Shown: positions 47,583 to 55,589, counted from the stretch's first letter. The stretch is 64,000 nt of DNA from Rhodospirillales bacterium BBD 1991-14 (GCA_001657395.1 LYSY01000002.1:682001-746000), one strand, 5' to 3'. Program-made: numbers and translations. Notes: generated by a model from the letters alone, not told the origin.

Positions 47583-48064
47583 AGCAACTTCCGGAACACG
47601 ATCTTGTCTTCCCCCGCGCGGTAGAAGTCGCGGATCCGCGCCTCCTCTTCATAGCCGTTGCCTCGGTAGAAGCGCCGTGTCGCGGCGAAGCCTTCGAGGC
47701 CCGAGGTTTCGATCAGCAACAGCCGTTCGCCCCGCTTGCGCAATACCCCTTCCACATGGGCCAGCAGCGTGGTGCCGTGGCCCCGGCCCTGGTGCCGCCG
47801 TGCAACGGCTATGAAGTAGAGGTTCCAGGCGCGGTCGCTCATCACCTCCGGGGCGACATAGGCGGCGGCGATCACCGTTGCGGCGTTCTCCAGGACGATC
47901 CAGTGATGGTCCGGCAGTTGGCCGTTGAAGACGTCGGCGAGCATCTCCGCCAGCACGGCGGTTTCGTCCTGCTGGAACAATCCGCTCGCCACGGCCAGAT
48001 CCAGAATTGCGGACTGGTCATCGGCCGCCGCGGGGCGGATGGCAGCGCTTGGTTTCTCGGTCAT
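47579..48064 (-). CDS. GNAT-family N-acetyltransferase
   Basis: 161 residues. The acetyl-CoA loop is RRHQGRGHGTTLL (Q/R-x-x-G-x-G/A) after strand LYFIAV, followed by LLIETSGLEGFAATRRFYRGNGYEEEARIRDFY, the conserved C-terminal part with the Tyr and Gly-Y-E. Cytosolic; substrate unknown. It converges on the HAMP kinase with a 4-base overlap. Confidence 0.88.
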   Translation of the reverse strand: MTEKPSAAIRPAAADDQSAILDLAVASGLFQQDETAVLAEMLADVFNGQLPDHHWIVLENAATVIAAAYVAPEVMSDRAWNLYFIAVARRHQGRGHGTTLLAHVEGVLRKRGERLLLIETSGLEGFAATRRFYRGNGYEEEARIRDFYRAGEDKIVFRKLL

Positions 48065-48088
48065 CGTTCGTTTGTCCTTGTTCGCTGG

Positions 48089-48346
48089 TCAGCGGTTGTC
48101 GAACTGCGGGCGCACGGACTCGCGGCCCAACTGGGATATGCGGTAGGGCCGGCCGCCCTGGGAGATGATCAGGCGCCGGCGCCGCAGGCGGTTGAAGAGT
48201 GACAGCGTGCAGTCGGACAGCACGTGCCCGTCCCGCGTCACACAGAGAACCTTGGTGATCTTGCGGCCCGCGCCGCGCTCATGGCGGATCAGTCCGCCCT
48301 GCGCCAGCACGTGGAGCACGCGCTGTTCGCCTTTGGAAATGTTCAT
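48089..48346 (-). CDS. YjhX/UPF0386 family protein
   Basis: 85 residues from ATG 48346. It can be aligned over its whole length with E. coli Yjh[19 protein letters not shown] at the start, then [26 protein letters not shown], and the end [19 protein letters not shown]. The E. coli protein has been described as a putative toxin of an uncharacterised pair (YjhX-YjhQ, an acetyltransferase). Here the next gene downstream, 24 bases away on the same strand, encodes a GNAT acetyltransferase (47579-48064), so the pairing is similar. Toxicity is not shown by sequence. Confidence 0.85.
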   Translation of the reverse strand: MNISKGEQRVLHVLAQGGLIRHERGAGRKITKVLCVTRDGHVLSDCTLSLFNRLRRRRLIISQGGRPYRISQLGRESVRPQFDNR

Positions 48347-48750
48347 GATGATGTACTCGGAGGGGGGAAGTCCCCGGAGATGGAACCCACGCCTCTGCGC
48401 CGCCAGACCGCAACGGTGCGGCGGCGTCAAGGCTGCTCGAGTCCGTCTGCTTCCTTTGGGCCCAGCCACACAAGGCGGGCTCAACCCTCAGGACAACGGA
48501 TCAGCAGGTGGGCACAATCCCTGACATCAAGGCCCCTGACATCAAAGCTCCGAGTAAGGCGGCGCGGCAGAGGCCGCAGCCGTTGCTTCAGGGCGTTCGG
48601 GTAGCACCGGATACCCGCTGCTGGCAAGCCGGCTCTGGGCAGGGCTGCCATGCGCCGGGCGACCGCCCGCCAGCCAGGAGGGCCGGATTGGGAATGAAAT
48701 GCCGTCGTTCCTGGTCTATCCTGGGGTGAATGGCTTTTTGGAGAGCGGCG
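48347..48750. other. 404-base divergent gap YjhX-like / lipoprotein
   Basis: No supported gene. Contains a small direct repeat CCTGACATCAAGGC / CCTGACATCAAAGC with a 16-base period (48519-48548). The 73-codon GTG frame at 48508 has no family features or ribosome site. No promoter recognised. Confidence 0.4.
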
Positions 48751-49209
48751 ATGACACGTTCTGCCCTGGCGCTCGTTCTGGGCGCGACCCTTCTGGTTTC
48801 GGCCTGCGGCAGCAGCACCGGCGACCGCGCCGGCTCGGGCGCGGGCATCGGCGCGGCGGCGGGCGCCGTTGTCGGCGCGGTGACCGGCCTCTCGATCCTG
48901 GAGGGCGTCCTGATCGGCGCCGCCGCCGGCGGCCTGACCGGCGCGCTCACCGACGAGGACATCATCAATCTGGGCGATCCGATCTGGGCCTCCAAGGACC
49001 GCTCCGCCAACAACTCGGCAGTTGCCCGGGTGCAGGCGGGCCTGACGGAACTCGGTTACAGCCCGGGGCCGATCGACGGCCAGCAGGGCGAGAAGACCAC
49101 CGCCGCCATCGAGGCCTATCAGCGCGACAACGGCCTGCTGGTCGATGGCCGCGCCTCGGTGGAACTGGCCAGCCACATCGACCGCAAACTGCAGACCGCC
49201 CAGAACTGA
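48751..49209 (+). CDS. glycine-zipper lipoprotein with peptidoglycan-binding domain
   Basis: 152 residues from ATG 48751, preceded by GGAGAG; an ATG at 48730 is less well placed. Lipobox LVSAC (Cys about residue 20) suggests outer-membrane anchoring. A glycine zipper (GSGAGIGAAAGAVVGAVTG, then GVLIGAAAGGLTGAL) is followed by a PG_binding_1 domain (VARVQAGLTELGYSPGPIDGQQGEKTTAAIEAYQRDNGL). Such proteins tether the envelope to peptidoglycan or act as accessory factors for hydrolases. Confidence 0.85.
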   Translation: MTRSALALVLGATLLVSACGSSTGDRAGSGAGIGAAAGAVVGAVTGLSILEGVLIGAAAGGLTGALTDEDIINLGDPIWASKDRSANNSAVARVQAGLTELGYSPGPIDGQQGEKTTAAIEAYQRDNGLLVDGRASVELASHIDRKLQTAQN

Positions 49210-49295
49210 AGCGGTCAGAACTGAGTCTGCCTGACCTGAGTTGGGTTGGTGCCTCACCACGCTCCCAATGTCATGTCAGGACTTGTTCCGGGTAT

Positions 49296-49407
49296 CCACC
49301 CTTCGAGACGCCGCCCGCACACGTCATAAGGGCGCGGCTCCTCAGGGTGAGGCCGTTCTCTTCCTCATGCTGAGGAGTGCCCGCAGAGGGCGCGTCTCGA
49401 AGCATGC
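49296..49407. repeat. intergenic palindromic element, family A copy 2
   Basis: Outer arms CCACCCTTCGAGACG (49296-49310) and CGTCTCGAAGCATG (49393-49406), inner CTCCTCAGGGTGAGG and CCTCATGCTGAGGAG, the same design as copy 1 at 39648-39757 with a different central part. Confidence 0.85.
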
Positions 49408-49498
49408 CGGGCCGGTTGCGCAGATGGACTCTCGGGACACGCTCTGACATGACGGGTGACGTGTCGGGGGCTGTCGCGGAGCGGGACCTGCATCGCTG

Positions 49499-49699
49499 TG
49501 CACCGCCGTCACCACGCTCTCGATTGTCACCCTCGGGTTTGATCCCCCTGGCTTTGTGGGGGTCCATCGGTCCGTTCGCTGGAGCCTCTGCCGGAGGGCT
49601 CCGGGACTGCCGCTTCCATGGATACTCGGGTCAAGCCCGCCGAGTATGACGGTTGGGGAGTGTAGGTCGGCGGCGGTGCGTCAGCCCTTGCGCAGGCGC
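49499..49699. repeat. family B repeat, tandem duplication copy 1
   Basis: 201 bases nearly identical to 49721-49917 (222-base period). The unit contains a palindrome with arms GTCACCCTCGGG...TCCAT and ATGGATACTCGGGTCAAGCC. Its right end, TCAGCCCTTGCGCAGGCGC (49681-49699), equals the last codons and stop of the HTH gene at 49899, so a gene fragment was carried in the duplication. Confidence 0.88.
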
Positions 49700-49720
49700 T
49701 GTCCCGGGCCCACGTCGCTT

Positions 49721-49917
49721 TGCACCGCCGTCACCACGCTCTCGATTGTCACCCTCGGGCTTGACCCCCTTGGCTTTGTGGGGGTCCATCGGTCCGTTCG
49801 CTGGAGCCTCTGCCGGAGGGCTCCGGGACTGCCGCTTCCATGGATACTCGGGTCAAGCCCGGTATGACGGTTGGGGAGTGTAGGTCGGCGGCGGTGCGTC
49901 AGCCCTTGCGCAGGCGC
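49721..49917. repeat. family B repeat, tandem duplication copy 2
   Basis: 197 bases; differs from copy 1 mainly by a 4-base indel in GCCCGCCGAGTATGAC / GCCCGGTATGAC and a few substitutions. It overlaps the 3' end of the HTH gene by 19 bases. Confidence 0.88.
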
Positions 49918-50135
49918 ACGCCGGGGCCGGCGGTTTTGTCTTCGTCGATGAAGATCACGCCGGCTTCTTCCAGAGCGGCCCGGATTGCGGCGAGGTTGTT
50001 GGGATGCGGTGTGCGCGTGCCGGTTTCAAAGCTGGTGATCGTCTTCTGCGTCATGTCGACCGCTTCGGCGAGATCGGGCTGGGACCAGTTCAGAAGGGCG
50101 CGGGCTGCACGGCATTGTTCGGGCGTAAGGCTCAT
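49899..50135 (-). CDS. small XRE-family HTH protein
   Basis: 78 residues. A single helix-turn-helix: TPEQCRAARALLNWSQPDLAEAVDMTQKTITSFETGTRTPHPNNLAAIRAALEEAGVIFIDED. It looks complete, ending RLRKG. It is divergent from a paralogous HTH gene at 50291, with which it shares QCRAARALL-W-Q, the TxxTFExG helix and EAAGV-FI. It may regulate both itself and its neighbour. The stop codon lies inside the duplicated repeat. Confidence 0.85.
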   Translation of the reverse strand: MSLTPEQCRAARALLNWSQPDLAEAVDMTQKTITSFETGTRTPHPNNLAAIRAALEEAGVIFIDEDKTAGPGVRLRKG

Positions 50136-50290
50136 CGGACCCTTGCGGACAACGAAACGGTTGACGGCTTGGCACCGCCTCGGTAGAAACAGAAGTTACG
50201 TAAATTAAGTAACTTCATCCTTAGCGGCGCGAGACGGTGTTAGCGCACCACCCCGCGCCTGACCACAACCAGACTTGTCGGAGTCCGGTC

Positions 50291-50593
50291 ATGGCTGACC
50301 TTACCCTTAGCACGGATTCGCCGTCCCTCAACCAAAGCGTGCCGGCGCCGCTGCCCCTCACCAGGGGCCAGTGCCGCGCCGCCCGGGCCTTGCTGTTCTG
50401 GAGCCAGGGCACCCTCGCCCGGCGCACCGGGATCAGCGCGGTGACCATCCGCACCTTCGAGCGCGGGCGCAATTCCATCAAGCCCTCCACCGCCCGCCTG
50501 CTGCGGCTGACCTTCGAGGCCGCGGGCGTGGGCTTCATCGAAGCGGGCGGTGGCGGCGGCGCCGGGGTCTGCCTTGCCAAGCCCGAGCGCTAG
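50291..50593 (+). CDS. small XRE-family HTH protein, divergent paralogue
   Basis: 100 residues from ATG 50291. After a 27-residue tail (ADLTLSTDSPSLNQSVPAP) comes the HTH core GQCRAARALLFWSQGTLARRTGISAVTIRTFERGRNSIKPSTARLLRLTFEAAGVGFIEAGG, clearly homologous to the protein at 49899-50135. The frame is open up to 50237 but that part is not conserved. Its role is unknown; both genes are likely acquired regulators. Confidence 0.85.
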   Translation: MADLTLSTDSPSLNQSVPAPLPLTRGQCRAARALLFWSQGTLARRTGISAVTIRTFERGRNSIKPSTARLLRLTFEAAGVGFIEAGGGGGAGVCLAKPER

Positions 50594-50652
50594 CGTGTCC
50601 CCCTCACCCAGCTCCGGCTAGGCTCGGCTCGCGCCTCGCCAAGGCTGCGCAG

Positions 50653-50675
50653 CCCTCTCCCACCAGGGGAGAGGG
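50653..50675 (+). terminator. hairpin after the HTH gene
   Basis: CCCTCTCCC (50653-50661) and GGGAGAGGG (50667-50675) pair around ACCAG and are followed by TTCTCTGT. It lies 60 bases after the HTH stop. The same motif is widespread as a repeat in proteobacterial genomes, so it may be a dispersed element acting as terminator. Confidence 0.5.
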
Positions 50676-50710
50676 TTCTCTGTGCGGTGGTGCGGCCTTG
50701 TTTAATGGTT

Positions 50711-50820
50711 GTCACCCTCGGGCTTGACCCGAGGGTCCATCGGTCCGCCCGCTGGAGCCCCTGACGGTACGCTCCCGGTCTCGCCCGCACATGGATACTC
50801 GGGTCAAGCCCTGACATGAC
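50711..50820. repeat. family B palindromic element, third copy
   Basis: GTCACCCTCGGGCTTGACCC through ATGGATACTCGGGTCAAGCC and CATGAC: about 110 bases with inverted arms, related to the two copies at 49.5-49.9 kb. The central part GGAGCCCCTGACGGTACGCTCC diverges. It stands just before the methyltransferase stop. Confidence 0.8.
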
Positions 50821-50853
50821 AGGTGGGGGGTCGGTAGCGGCGGCTGTGCCCCG

Positions 50854-52107
50854 TCAGTCCAGCGCCAGGAACTGGGCCTTCAGGTAGGCGCTTTCCGGCA
50901 GGGCGGGGTGGACCGGGTGGTCCGGTGCGGCGCCGGAGGTCCGCAGGATGCGGGCGCTGCGCCCGGCGTCCTGCAGGCCGCGGCGCACCTGTCCGGCAAA
51001 GCTGTCGACATCGGCGTGGTGGGAGCAGGAGGCGGCGACCAGATAGCCGCCCGGCGCGACAAGGGTTGCGGCGAGGCGCGCAAGCTTGCGGTAGCCCTTC
51101 AGGCCCTGGGCGAGATCCTTCTTCGACTTCACGAAGGCCGGCGGGTCGACGATCACAAGATCGTAGCGCTCGTTCGCCGCGGCCTGGCGCTGCAGTTCAT
51201 GAAAGACCTCGCCCTTGGTGAAGCGGCAGCGTTCGGCAACGCCATTGGCCGCCGCCGCCATGGCCGCCAGATCCAGCGCCGGCTGCGAGCGGTCCAGCGC
51301 CACCACCTCCCGCGCGCCGGCCAGGGCCGCGAGCACGGAAAAGCCGCCGGCAAAGGCATAGCAGTCCAGCACCCGGGCGTCCTTTGCCAGACCGGCGGCC
51401 CAGGCGCGGTTGTCGCGCTGGTCGTAGAACCAGCCGGTCTTCTGGCCGCCCTCTAGGTCGGCGAAGAAGCGCGCGCCGTTCTCCTCCAGGCTCAGCGGTC
51501 CGTCGAGCCGGCCCTGGGCGACGGTCACCTGCTCGGGCAGATGCTCCAGCGCGCGGGCGGCGCTGTCGTTGCGCAGGACGATGGTGCGCGGGCCGACGAC
51601 CTCGTTGAGGGCGTCGATCAGCGGTCCCGTCAGCCGCTCCATACCGGCCGTGTTCACCTGGACCGCCAGGGCGTCGCCGAAGCGGTCGACGATCAGTCCG
51701 GGCAGGCCGTCGGCCTCGGCATGGACCAGGCGGTAGAAGGGAACGCCGATCAGCTTTTCGCGGATCTCCAGGGCGCGGCCGAGGCGCCGCAGCAGGAAGT
51801 CGCGGTCGACGGTGTCGCGGCGCCGGGCGGTCAGCAGCCGGGCGGAGATCAGCGGGTGGCGGTTGAAGAAGGCCGTGCCCTGGTATTCGCCCGCCGCGTC
51901 CTGCAGTTCGACCAGCCCGCCGGGCGGCACAGCCTTGGCGGCGGCGTTCATCTCGATCTCGTTGGAGTAGGCCCAGGGATGGCCGCGGCGCAGCCGCTTC
52001 ACGCCATGGGGCTTCAGGGTCACCACCGGCAGGCCGCTCCCCGCCGTTATGGCCGGGTCCGGGGGTTCGCTTGCCTGATCGTCCGCGGGAGAGGCTGTGT
52101 CGCTCAT
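50854..52107 (-). CDS. RlmI-like class I SAM-dependent rRNA methyltransferase
   Basis: 417 residues. An N-terminal PUA domain (VTLKPHGVKRLRRGHPWAYSNEIEM) and the middle domain precede a Rossmann methyltransferase: DCYAFAGGFSVLAALAGAREVVALDRSQPALDLA (SAM motif I), and the catalytic VIVDPPAFVKSKKDLAQGLKGY (DPPxF). This matches RlmI, which makes m5C in 23S rRNA, although the exact target base is not readable from sequence. Confidence 0.88.
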   Translation of the reverse strand: MSDTASPADDQASEPPDPAITAGSGLPVVTLKPHGVKRLRRGHPWAYSNEIEMNAAAKAVPPGGLVELQDAAGEYQGTAFFNRHPLISARLLTARRRDTVDRDFLLRRLGRALEIREKLIGVPFYRLVHAEADGLPGLIVDRFGDALAVQVNTAGMERLTGPLIDALNEVVGPRTIVLRNDSAARALEHLPEQVTVAQGRLDGPLSLEENGARFFADLEGGQKTGWFYDQRDNRAWAAGLAKDARVLDCYAFAGGFSVLAALAGAREVVALDRSQPALDLAAMAAAANGVAERCRFTKGEVFHELQRQAAANERYDLVIVDPPAFVKSKKDLAQGLKGYRKLARLAATLVAPGGYLVAASCSHHADVDSFAGQVRRGLQDAGRSARILRTSGAAPDHPVHPALPESAYLKAQFLALD

Positions 52108-52175
52108 CTCCCCTCAGTCTAGCGGCGATTGCTCCCGCCGCAAGACCGCAGGCAGGGAGGTATCGGCTCTCGGCG

Positions 52176-52943
52176 TCAGCGCCGCGGGCGCGGCAAGGGG
52201 AGCAGCCCGGGGACCCGCTTTCTGTAGGCGGCGTAGGTCTCGCCGAAGGCCTGCTCGAGGTCGGGTTCCTCCAGGCAATAGGTGGCATAGACGACGTAGG
52301 CCGTAGCAAGTGCCGCGTAGTAGGCGTGGCCCAGGCTCATCTGCGGGTGACACCAGACCACCAGCAGGTGGCCGAGCGCGATGGGGTGGCGCACGACGCT
52401 GTAGAACCAGCGCACCGAAAACGGCTGCGCGGGCAGCGGCCTGCCCAGGAAGCCGCAGGTGACCTGCTTCAGGCCCATCAGTTCCAGATGATCGATGGAG
52501 AAGGCGCCCCCGAGCATGAAGATCCAGCCTGCCGCGAAGCCGCCCCAGAGCAGGGCCAGGGCCAGGGGGTGGTCGACCTGCCAGAGCGGCGCCGGCAGGG
52601 CCTGCCAGGCGGCCATCATCAGGGCCATCGCCAGGGCGGAGTGCAGCAGATAGACCGAGCGCTCGATGGGCGCGGGCACGATCCCGGTCCACCAGGCCTT
52701 GAAGCGCGGGCGCGCCAGAATGCTGTGCGGGACGACGAAGAGTGCGACCAGCAGGGCGTTGACAAGCAGGGCTGCCACGAGCGCCGTGCCGCCGGGCATG
52801 GCGGTGGTGGCGCTGTCGATGGTCCCGCCGTCGATGGTCTTGGGAACCGGGAAGCCGCCCAGCCAGCAGAGGTAATAGGCCAGCACCGCCGAGGACAGGA
52901 GGTAGCAGAGGGCGCCGAAGATGAGCGCGAGAACGCGGAACAT
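52176..52943 (-). CDS. MddA-like methanethiol S-methyltransferase family membrane protein
   Basis: 255 residues with about six hydrophobic helices. The C-terminal signature of the isoprenylcysteine-methyltransferase-like/MddA group is present: WFYSVVRHPIALGHLLVVWCHPQMSLGHAYYAALATAYVVYATYCLEEPDLEQAFGETYAAYRKRVPGLLP. MddA methylates methanethiol to dimethyl sulfide in several bacteria; the same fold is found in NnrU-like proteins. The assignment of substrate is by family resemblance only. 68 bases upstream of the methyltransferase gene, same strand. Confidence 0.75.
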   Translation of the reverse strand: MFRVLALIFGALCYLLSSAVLAYYLCWLGGFPVPKTIDGGTIDSATTAMPGGTALVAALLVNALLVALFVVPHSILARPRFKAWWTGIVPAPIERSVYLLHSALAMALMMAAWQALPAPLWQVDHPLALALLWGGFAAGWIFMLGGAFSIDHLELMGLKQVTCGFLGRPLPAQPFSVRWFYSVVRHPIALGHLLVVWCHPQMSLGHAYYAALATAYVVYATYCLEEPDLEQAFGETYAAYRKRVPGLLPLPRPRR

Positions 52944-53058
52944 GGCAAGAGGCTCGCAAGCGATAGATCGGATCGATCATGCGGCCTGATTCAATCTACG
53001 CAGGCGGGCCTCTTCCGGTTTCAATGCCCCATTGGACAGGATGACCTTTGGCGGCCGT

Positions 53059-54846
53059 CTACTCGCTCAGCACTACGCCTTCACGGCGCGGATCGGCGCC
53101 GCCCTCCAGGCCCGCTTCGGTCAGACGGATGCCGTGCAGGCCGGAGGTGAGGCCGCGGAGGTTGACCTCGTGACCGAGCGCTTCGAGGGCCTGGGCGGCA
53201 CTCTCCAGCCCGCGTCCTTCTTCCAGATCGGTGGCGCCGTTGCGGTTGACGAAGTTGGGCAGATCGATGGCCTCCTGCATCGAGAGGTTCCAGTCCAGCG
53301 CGCCGATGACGGCCTTGGCGGTGTAGCCGATGATGCGGCTGCCGCCGGGCGAGCCGATGGCCATGACGAAGCGGCCCTGGCGGTCCAGCACCAGCGTCGG
53401 CGACATGGAGGAGCGCGGGCGCTTGCCGGCCTGCACGCGGTTGGCGACCGGCTGGCCGTCAACAGCGGGACGGAAGGAGAAATCGGTCAGCTCGTTGTTC
53501 AGCAGGAAGCCGCCGGACATCATCCGCGCCCCAAAGGCGCTCTCGATGGAGGCGGTCATGGAGACGGCATTGCCGTCTGCGTCCACCACGGAGAGGTGCG
53601 AGGTGGAGGGCGGGTCGAGCTGCTGCGGGCTGTGGGCCTGCTGCGCCGGCAGGCCGGGCTCCGCCGTGCCGAGGCTGCGCTGCGGCGAAATCAGGCCCGC
53701 GCGCGCCTGCAGATAGGCGCGGTCGAGCAGGGCGTCCACCGGCACATCGACGAAGTCGCTGTCGGCCAGGAAGCGGTTGCGGTCGGCGAAGGCGAGGCGG
53801 CTGGCTTCGGCGACCAGGTGGATCGCCTCGGGCGAGGCCGGTGTCAGGGCTGCGAGATCGCTGGGCTCCAGCAGGCTGAGGATCTGCAGCACCGCCACGC
53901 CGCCGGAGGTCGGCGGCGGCATGCCGCAAACCTGCCACTGGCGGTAGGGCGCGCAGAGCGGCGCGCGCTTTTTCGCCTCGTAGGTCGCCATGTCGGCGTA
54001 GCTGAGGAAGCCGGGATTGCCGGCTGCGGCCCGCACCCGCTGCACCAGGTCGATGGCGATCTGCCCCTTGTAGAAGGCATCGGCGCCCTCGTCGGCCACG
54101 GCACGCAGGGTGTCCGCGTAGGCCTGATTGCGCAGCCTGGTTCCGACGGCGAGCGCCTCGCCCTGGCCGTCGTGGAAGTAGGCTGCCGTCTCGGGGTAGC
54201 GTTTCAGAAACCTGTCGCCGGCGATCAGGCCGTTGAGCCTGGGCGACACCGCGAAGCCCTCTTCGGCCAGCGTGATGGCCGGCGCGAAGAGGTCGCCCCA
54301 GGGCAGACGCCCGTGTTCCCGGTGGGCCATCTCCAGCATGCGCAGCAGGCCCGGCGTTCCGACGGAGCGGCCGCCGACCACCGCATCCCAGAAGGCCATG
54401 GGCTCGCCGTCGGCCTTGAGGAAGAGGTCTTCTTCCGCCTCGCGCGGTGCGGACTCGCGGCCGTCGTAGGCACTGACGCTGCGGTCTCCGGCGGCATAGT
54501 GCAGCAGGAAGGCGCCGCCGCCGATGCCGGAGGACTGCGGCTCCACCAGACCCAGCACCAGGGCGGTGGCGATGGCCGCGTCGACGGCCGAGCCGCCCTT
54601 GCGCAGCATCGCCATGCCCGCTTCTGCGGCCAGCGGGTTGGCCGCGGCGACCATGTGCTGCGGCTGTTGTGCGGCGGCAGCCGTCTCTTCGGGCGGGGCC
54701 GCACAGCCGGCAAGGCCAGAAACCGCGGCCGCAAAGGCCAGCGCCATCAGCGGGCGGGATCGGGGCCGGGATCGGAGCTGGGATCGGGGCTGGGGCGGAA
54801 CGGCGGAGCGCGGGCGGACAGGGTTGGCGAGACGGCAGCTTGGCAT
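53059..54846 (-). CDS. ggt: gamma-glutamyltransferase
   Basis: 595 residues. An Arg/Pro/Ser-rich N-terminus (RPRSAVPPQPRSQLRSRPRS) precedes LMALAFAAAVSGLAGC, a lipobox-like signal. Ggt core: MVAAANPLAAEAGMAMLRKGGSAVDAAIATALVLGLVEPQSSGIGGG, and the autocatalytic Thr415 in PPSTSHLSVVDADGNAVSMT, with further motifs GSPGGSRIIGY. The precursor is cleaved before that Thr to give two subunits that hydrolyse or transfer the glutamyl group of glutathione. Start 54846 is supported by AGAGGA 8 bases before; ATG 54747 would remove the Arg/Pro segment. Confidence 0.93.
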   Translation of the reverse strand: MPSCRLANPVRPRSAVPPQPRSQLRSRPRSRPLMALAFAAAVSGLAGCAAPPEETAAAAQQPQHMVAAANPLAAEAGMAMLRKGGSAVDAAIATALVLGLVEPQSSGIGGGAFLLHYAAGDRSVSAYDGRESAPREAEEDLFLKADGEPMAFWDAVVGGRSVGTPGLLRMLEMAHREHGRLPWGDLFAPAITLAEEGFAVSPRLNGLIAGDRFLKRYPETAAYFHDGQGEALAVGTRLRNQAYADTLRAVADEGADAFYKGQIAIDLVQRVRAAAGNPGFLSYADMATYEAKKRAPLCAPYRQWQVCGMPPPTSGGVAVLQILSLLEPSDLAALTPASPEAIHLVAEASRLAFADRNRFLADSDFVDVPVDALLDRAYLQARAGLISPQRSLGTAEPGLPAQQAHSPQQLDPPSTSHLSVVDADGNAVSMTASIESAFGARMMSGGFLLNNELTDFSFRPAVDGQPVANRVQAGKRPRSSMSPTLVLDRQGRFVMAIGSPGGSRIIGYTAKAVIGALDWNLSMQEAIDLPNFVNRNGATDLEEGRGLESAAQALEALGHEVNLRGLTSGLHGIRLTEAGLEGGADPRREGVVLSE

Positions 54847-55043
54847 GGCGCGGTCCTCTCAAGAAGTGCGGTCAAGAGATGCGGGATGGAACCGCTTCGA
54901 GGTCAGTCGAAACGCTTAAGCATCCGACAGAGCGGCTGCAATTTCCAGTAGAAGCTTGGCGGCGGGCCCGCGCAGGCCGATACGGAGAAAAGCTGGGGGA
55001 AACCGGAAAGACCTGAAAACGTTCGCCCCGGCGGCGCGGATGC

Positions 55044-55523
55044 CTAGCTGGCGCTGGCCACCAGCTTGCACATCTGCAGGCCCCGGATGCAGTGGCCGCG
55101 TTCATGGAAGATGTTGGTGATCCAGCCGCCGGCCTCGCGCACGTCGCTTTGCGGCAGGGCGGTATGGATCGCGTAGCAGCCCTGCTGCTCGGCGATCCGC
55201 TCCATGGCGCGCAGCAGCGCCCGGGCGACGCTCGACTGGTCAACGATGTCCATAGCGCAGAGATGGTCGGCAAAGAGAATGGGGCCGTGCTGCAGGTCGT
55301 AGACCGTCATGTAGGCGCCCAGGCCGACGATGTAGGACTGCTCATTTCGAACAGATAGGATTCCAGTCTTACTTGTCTCGTCCTCGCCTAAACGCATCGC
55401 TGCGAAGCTTCGCCAAGCTTCTATAGTCGCACCCGGCAGGGCCGCCTGAATCAAGGGATAGGCGCGGTCCACCTCGTCCTGAGGCAAAAGACTGACGTTG
55501 AGTTTTCGCAAGATCGATAGCAT
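55044..55523 (-). CDS. GNAT-like acetyltransferase family protein
   Basis: 159 residues from ATG 55523 (a TTG five codons up is possible). Strands and helices fit an N-acyltransferase: VSLLPQDEVDRAYPLIQAALPGATIEAWRSFAAM, the exposed loop SYIVGLGAYMTVYDLQHGPILFADHLCAMDI, then VARALLRAMERIAEQQGCYAIHTALPQ and a C-terminal FHERGHCIRGLQMCK. The acetyl-CoA loop is weak, so the family is only probable. It is divergent from the FnrL gene and might be regulated with it. Confidence 0.55.
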   Translation of the reverse strand: MLSILRKLNVSLLPQDEVDRAYPLIQAALPGATIEAWRSFAAMRLGEDETSKTGILSVRNEQSYIVGLGAYMTVYDLQHGPILFADHLCAMDIVDQSSVARALLRAMERIAEQQGCYAIHTALPQSDVREAGGWITNIFHERGHCIRGLQMCKLVASAS

Positions 55524-55575
55524 CCTAAGGGCAGCCAATCATAAGAAGCATGAGGCCGATTTCGGAATGGCGTCC

Positions 55576-55589
55576 TTGATCCAGGTCAT
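55576..55589 (+). promoter_or_regulatory. FNR-type box upstream of the fnrL gene
   Basis: TTGATCCAGGTCAT has TTGA-N6-TCA(T), seven of the eight core bases of the TTGA-N6-TCAA box bound by FNR proteins. It lies 72 bases before the fnrL start, between two divergent genes, suggesting autoregulation or control of the GNAT gene. Confidence 0.5.

Larger units (their letters stand above)
49210..49898. other. repeat-rich intergenic island
   Basis: 689 bases without a supported gene. Contents in order: palindromic family A copy 2 (49296-49407), then two near-identical direct copies of a 200-base segment with a family B palindrome (49499-49699 and 49721-49917), the second running into the HTH gene. 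The apparent ORFs within are read-throughs of the repeats. Confidence 0.7.

Noticed and set aside
48508-48729. 73-codon GTG frame upstream of the lipoprotein
   Set aside because: No ribosome site, no recognisable sequence, composition like noncoding; not accepted as a gene.
48481-49260. 259-codon minus-strand open frame
   Set aside because: Covers the lipoprotein in antisense; the plus-strand frame has lipobox, glycine zipper and PG-binding motifs.
49499-49883. Proline/leucine-rich ORFs in the repeat island
   Set aside because: Each is only a read-through of the duplicated palindrome in one of several open frames.
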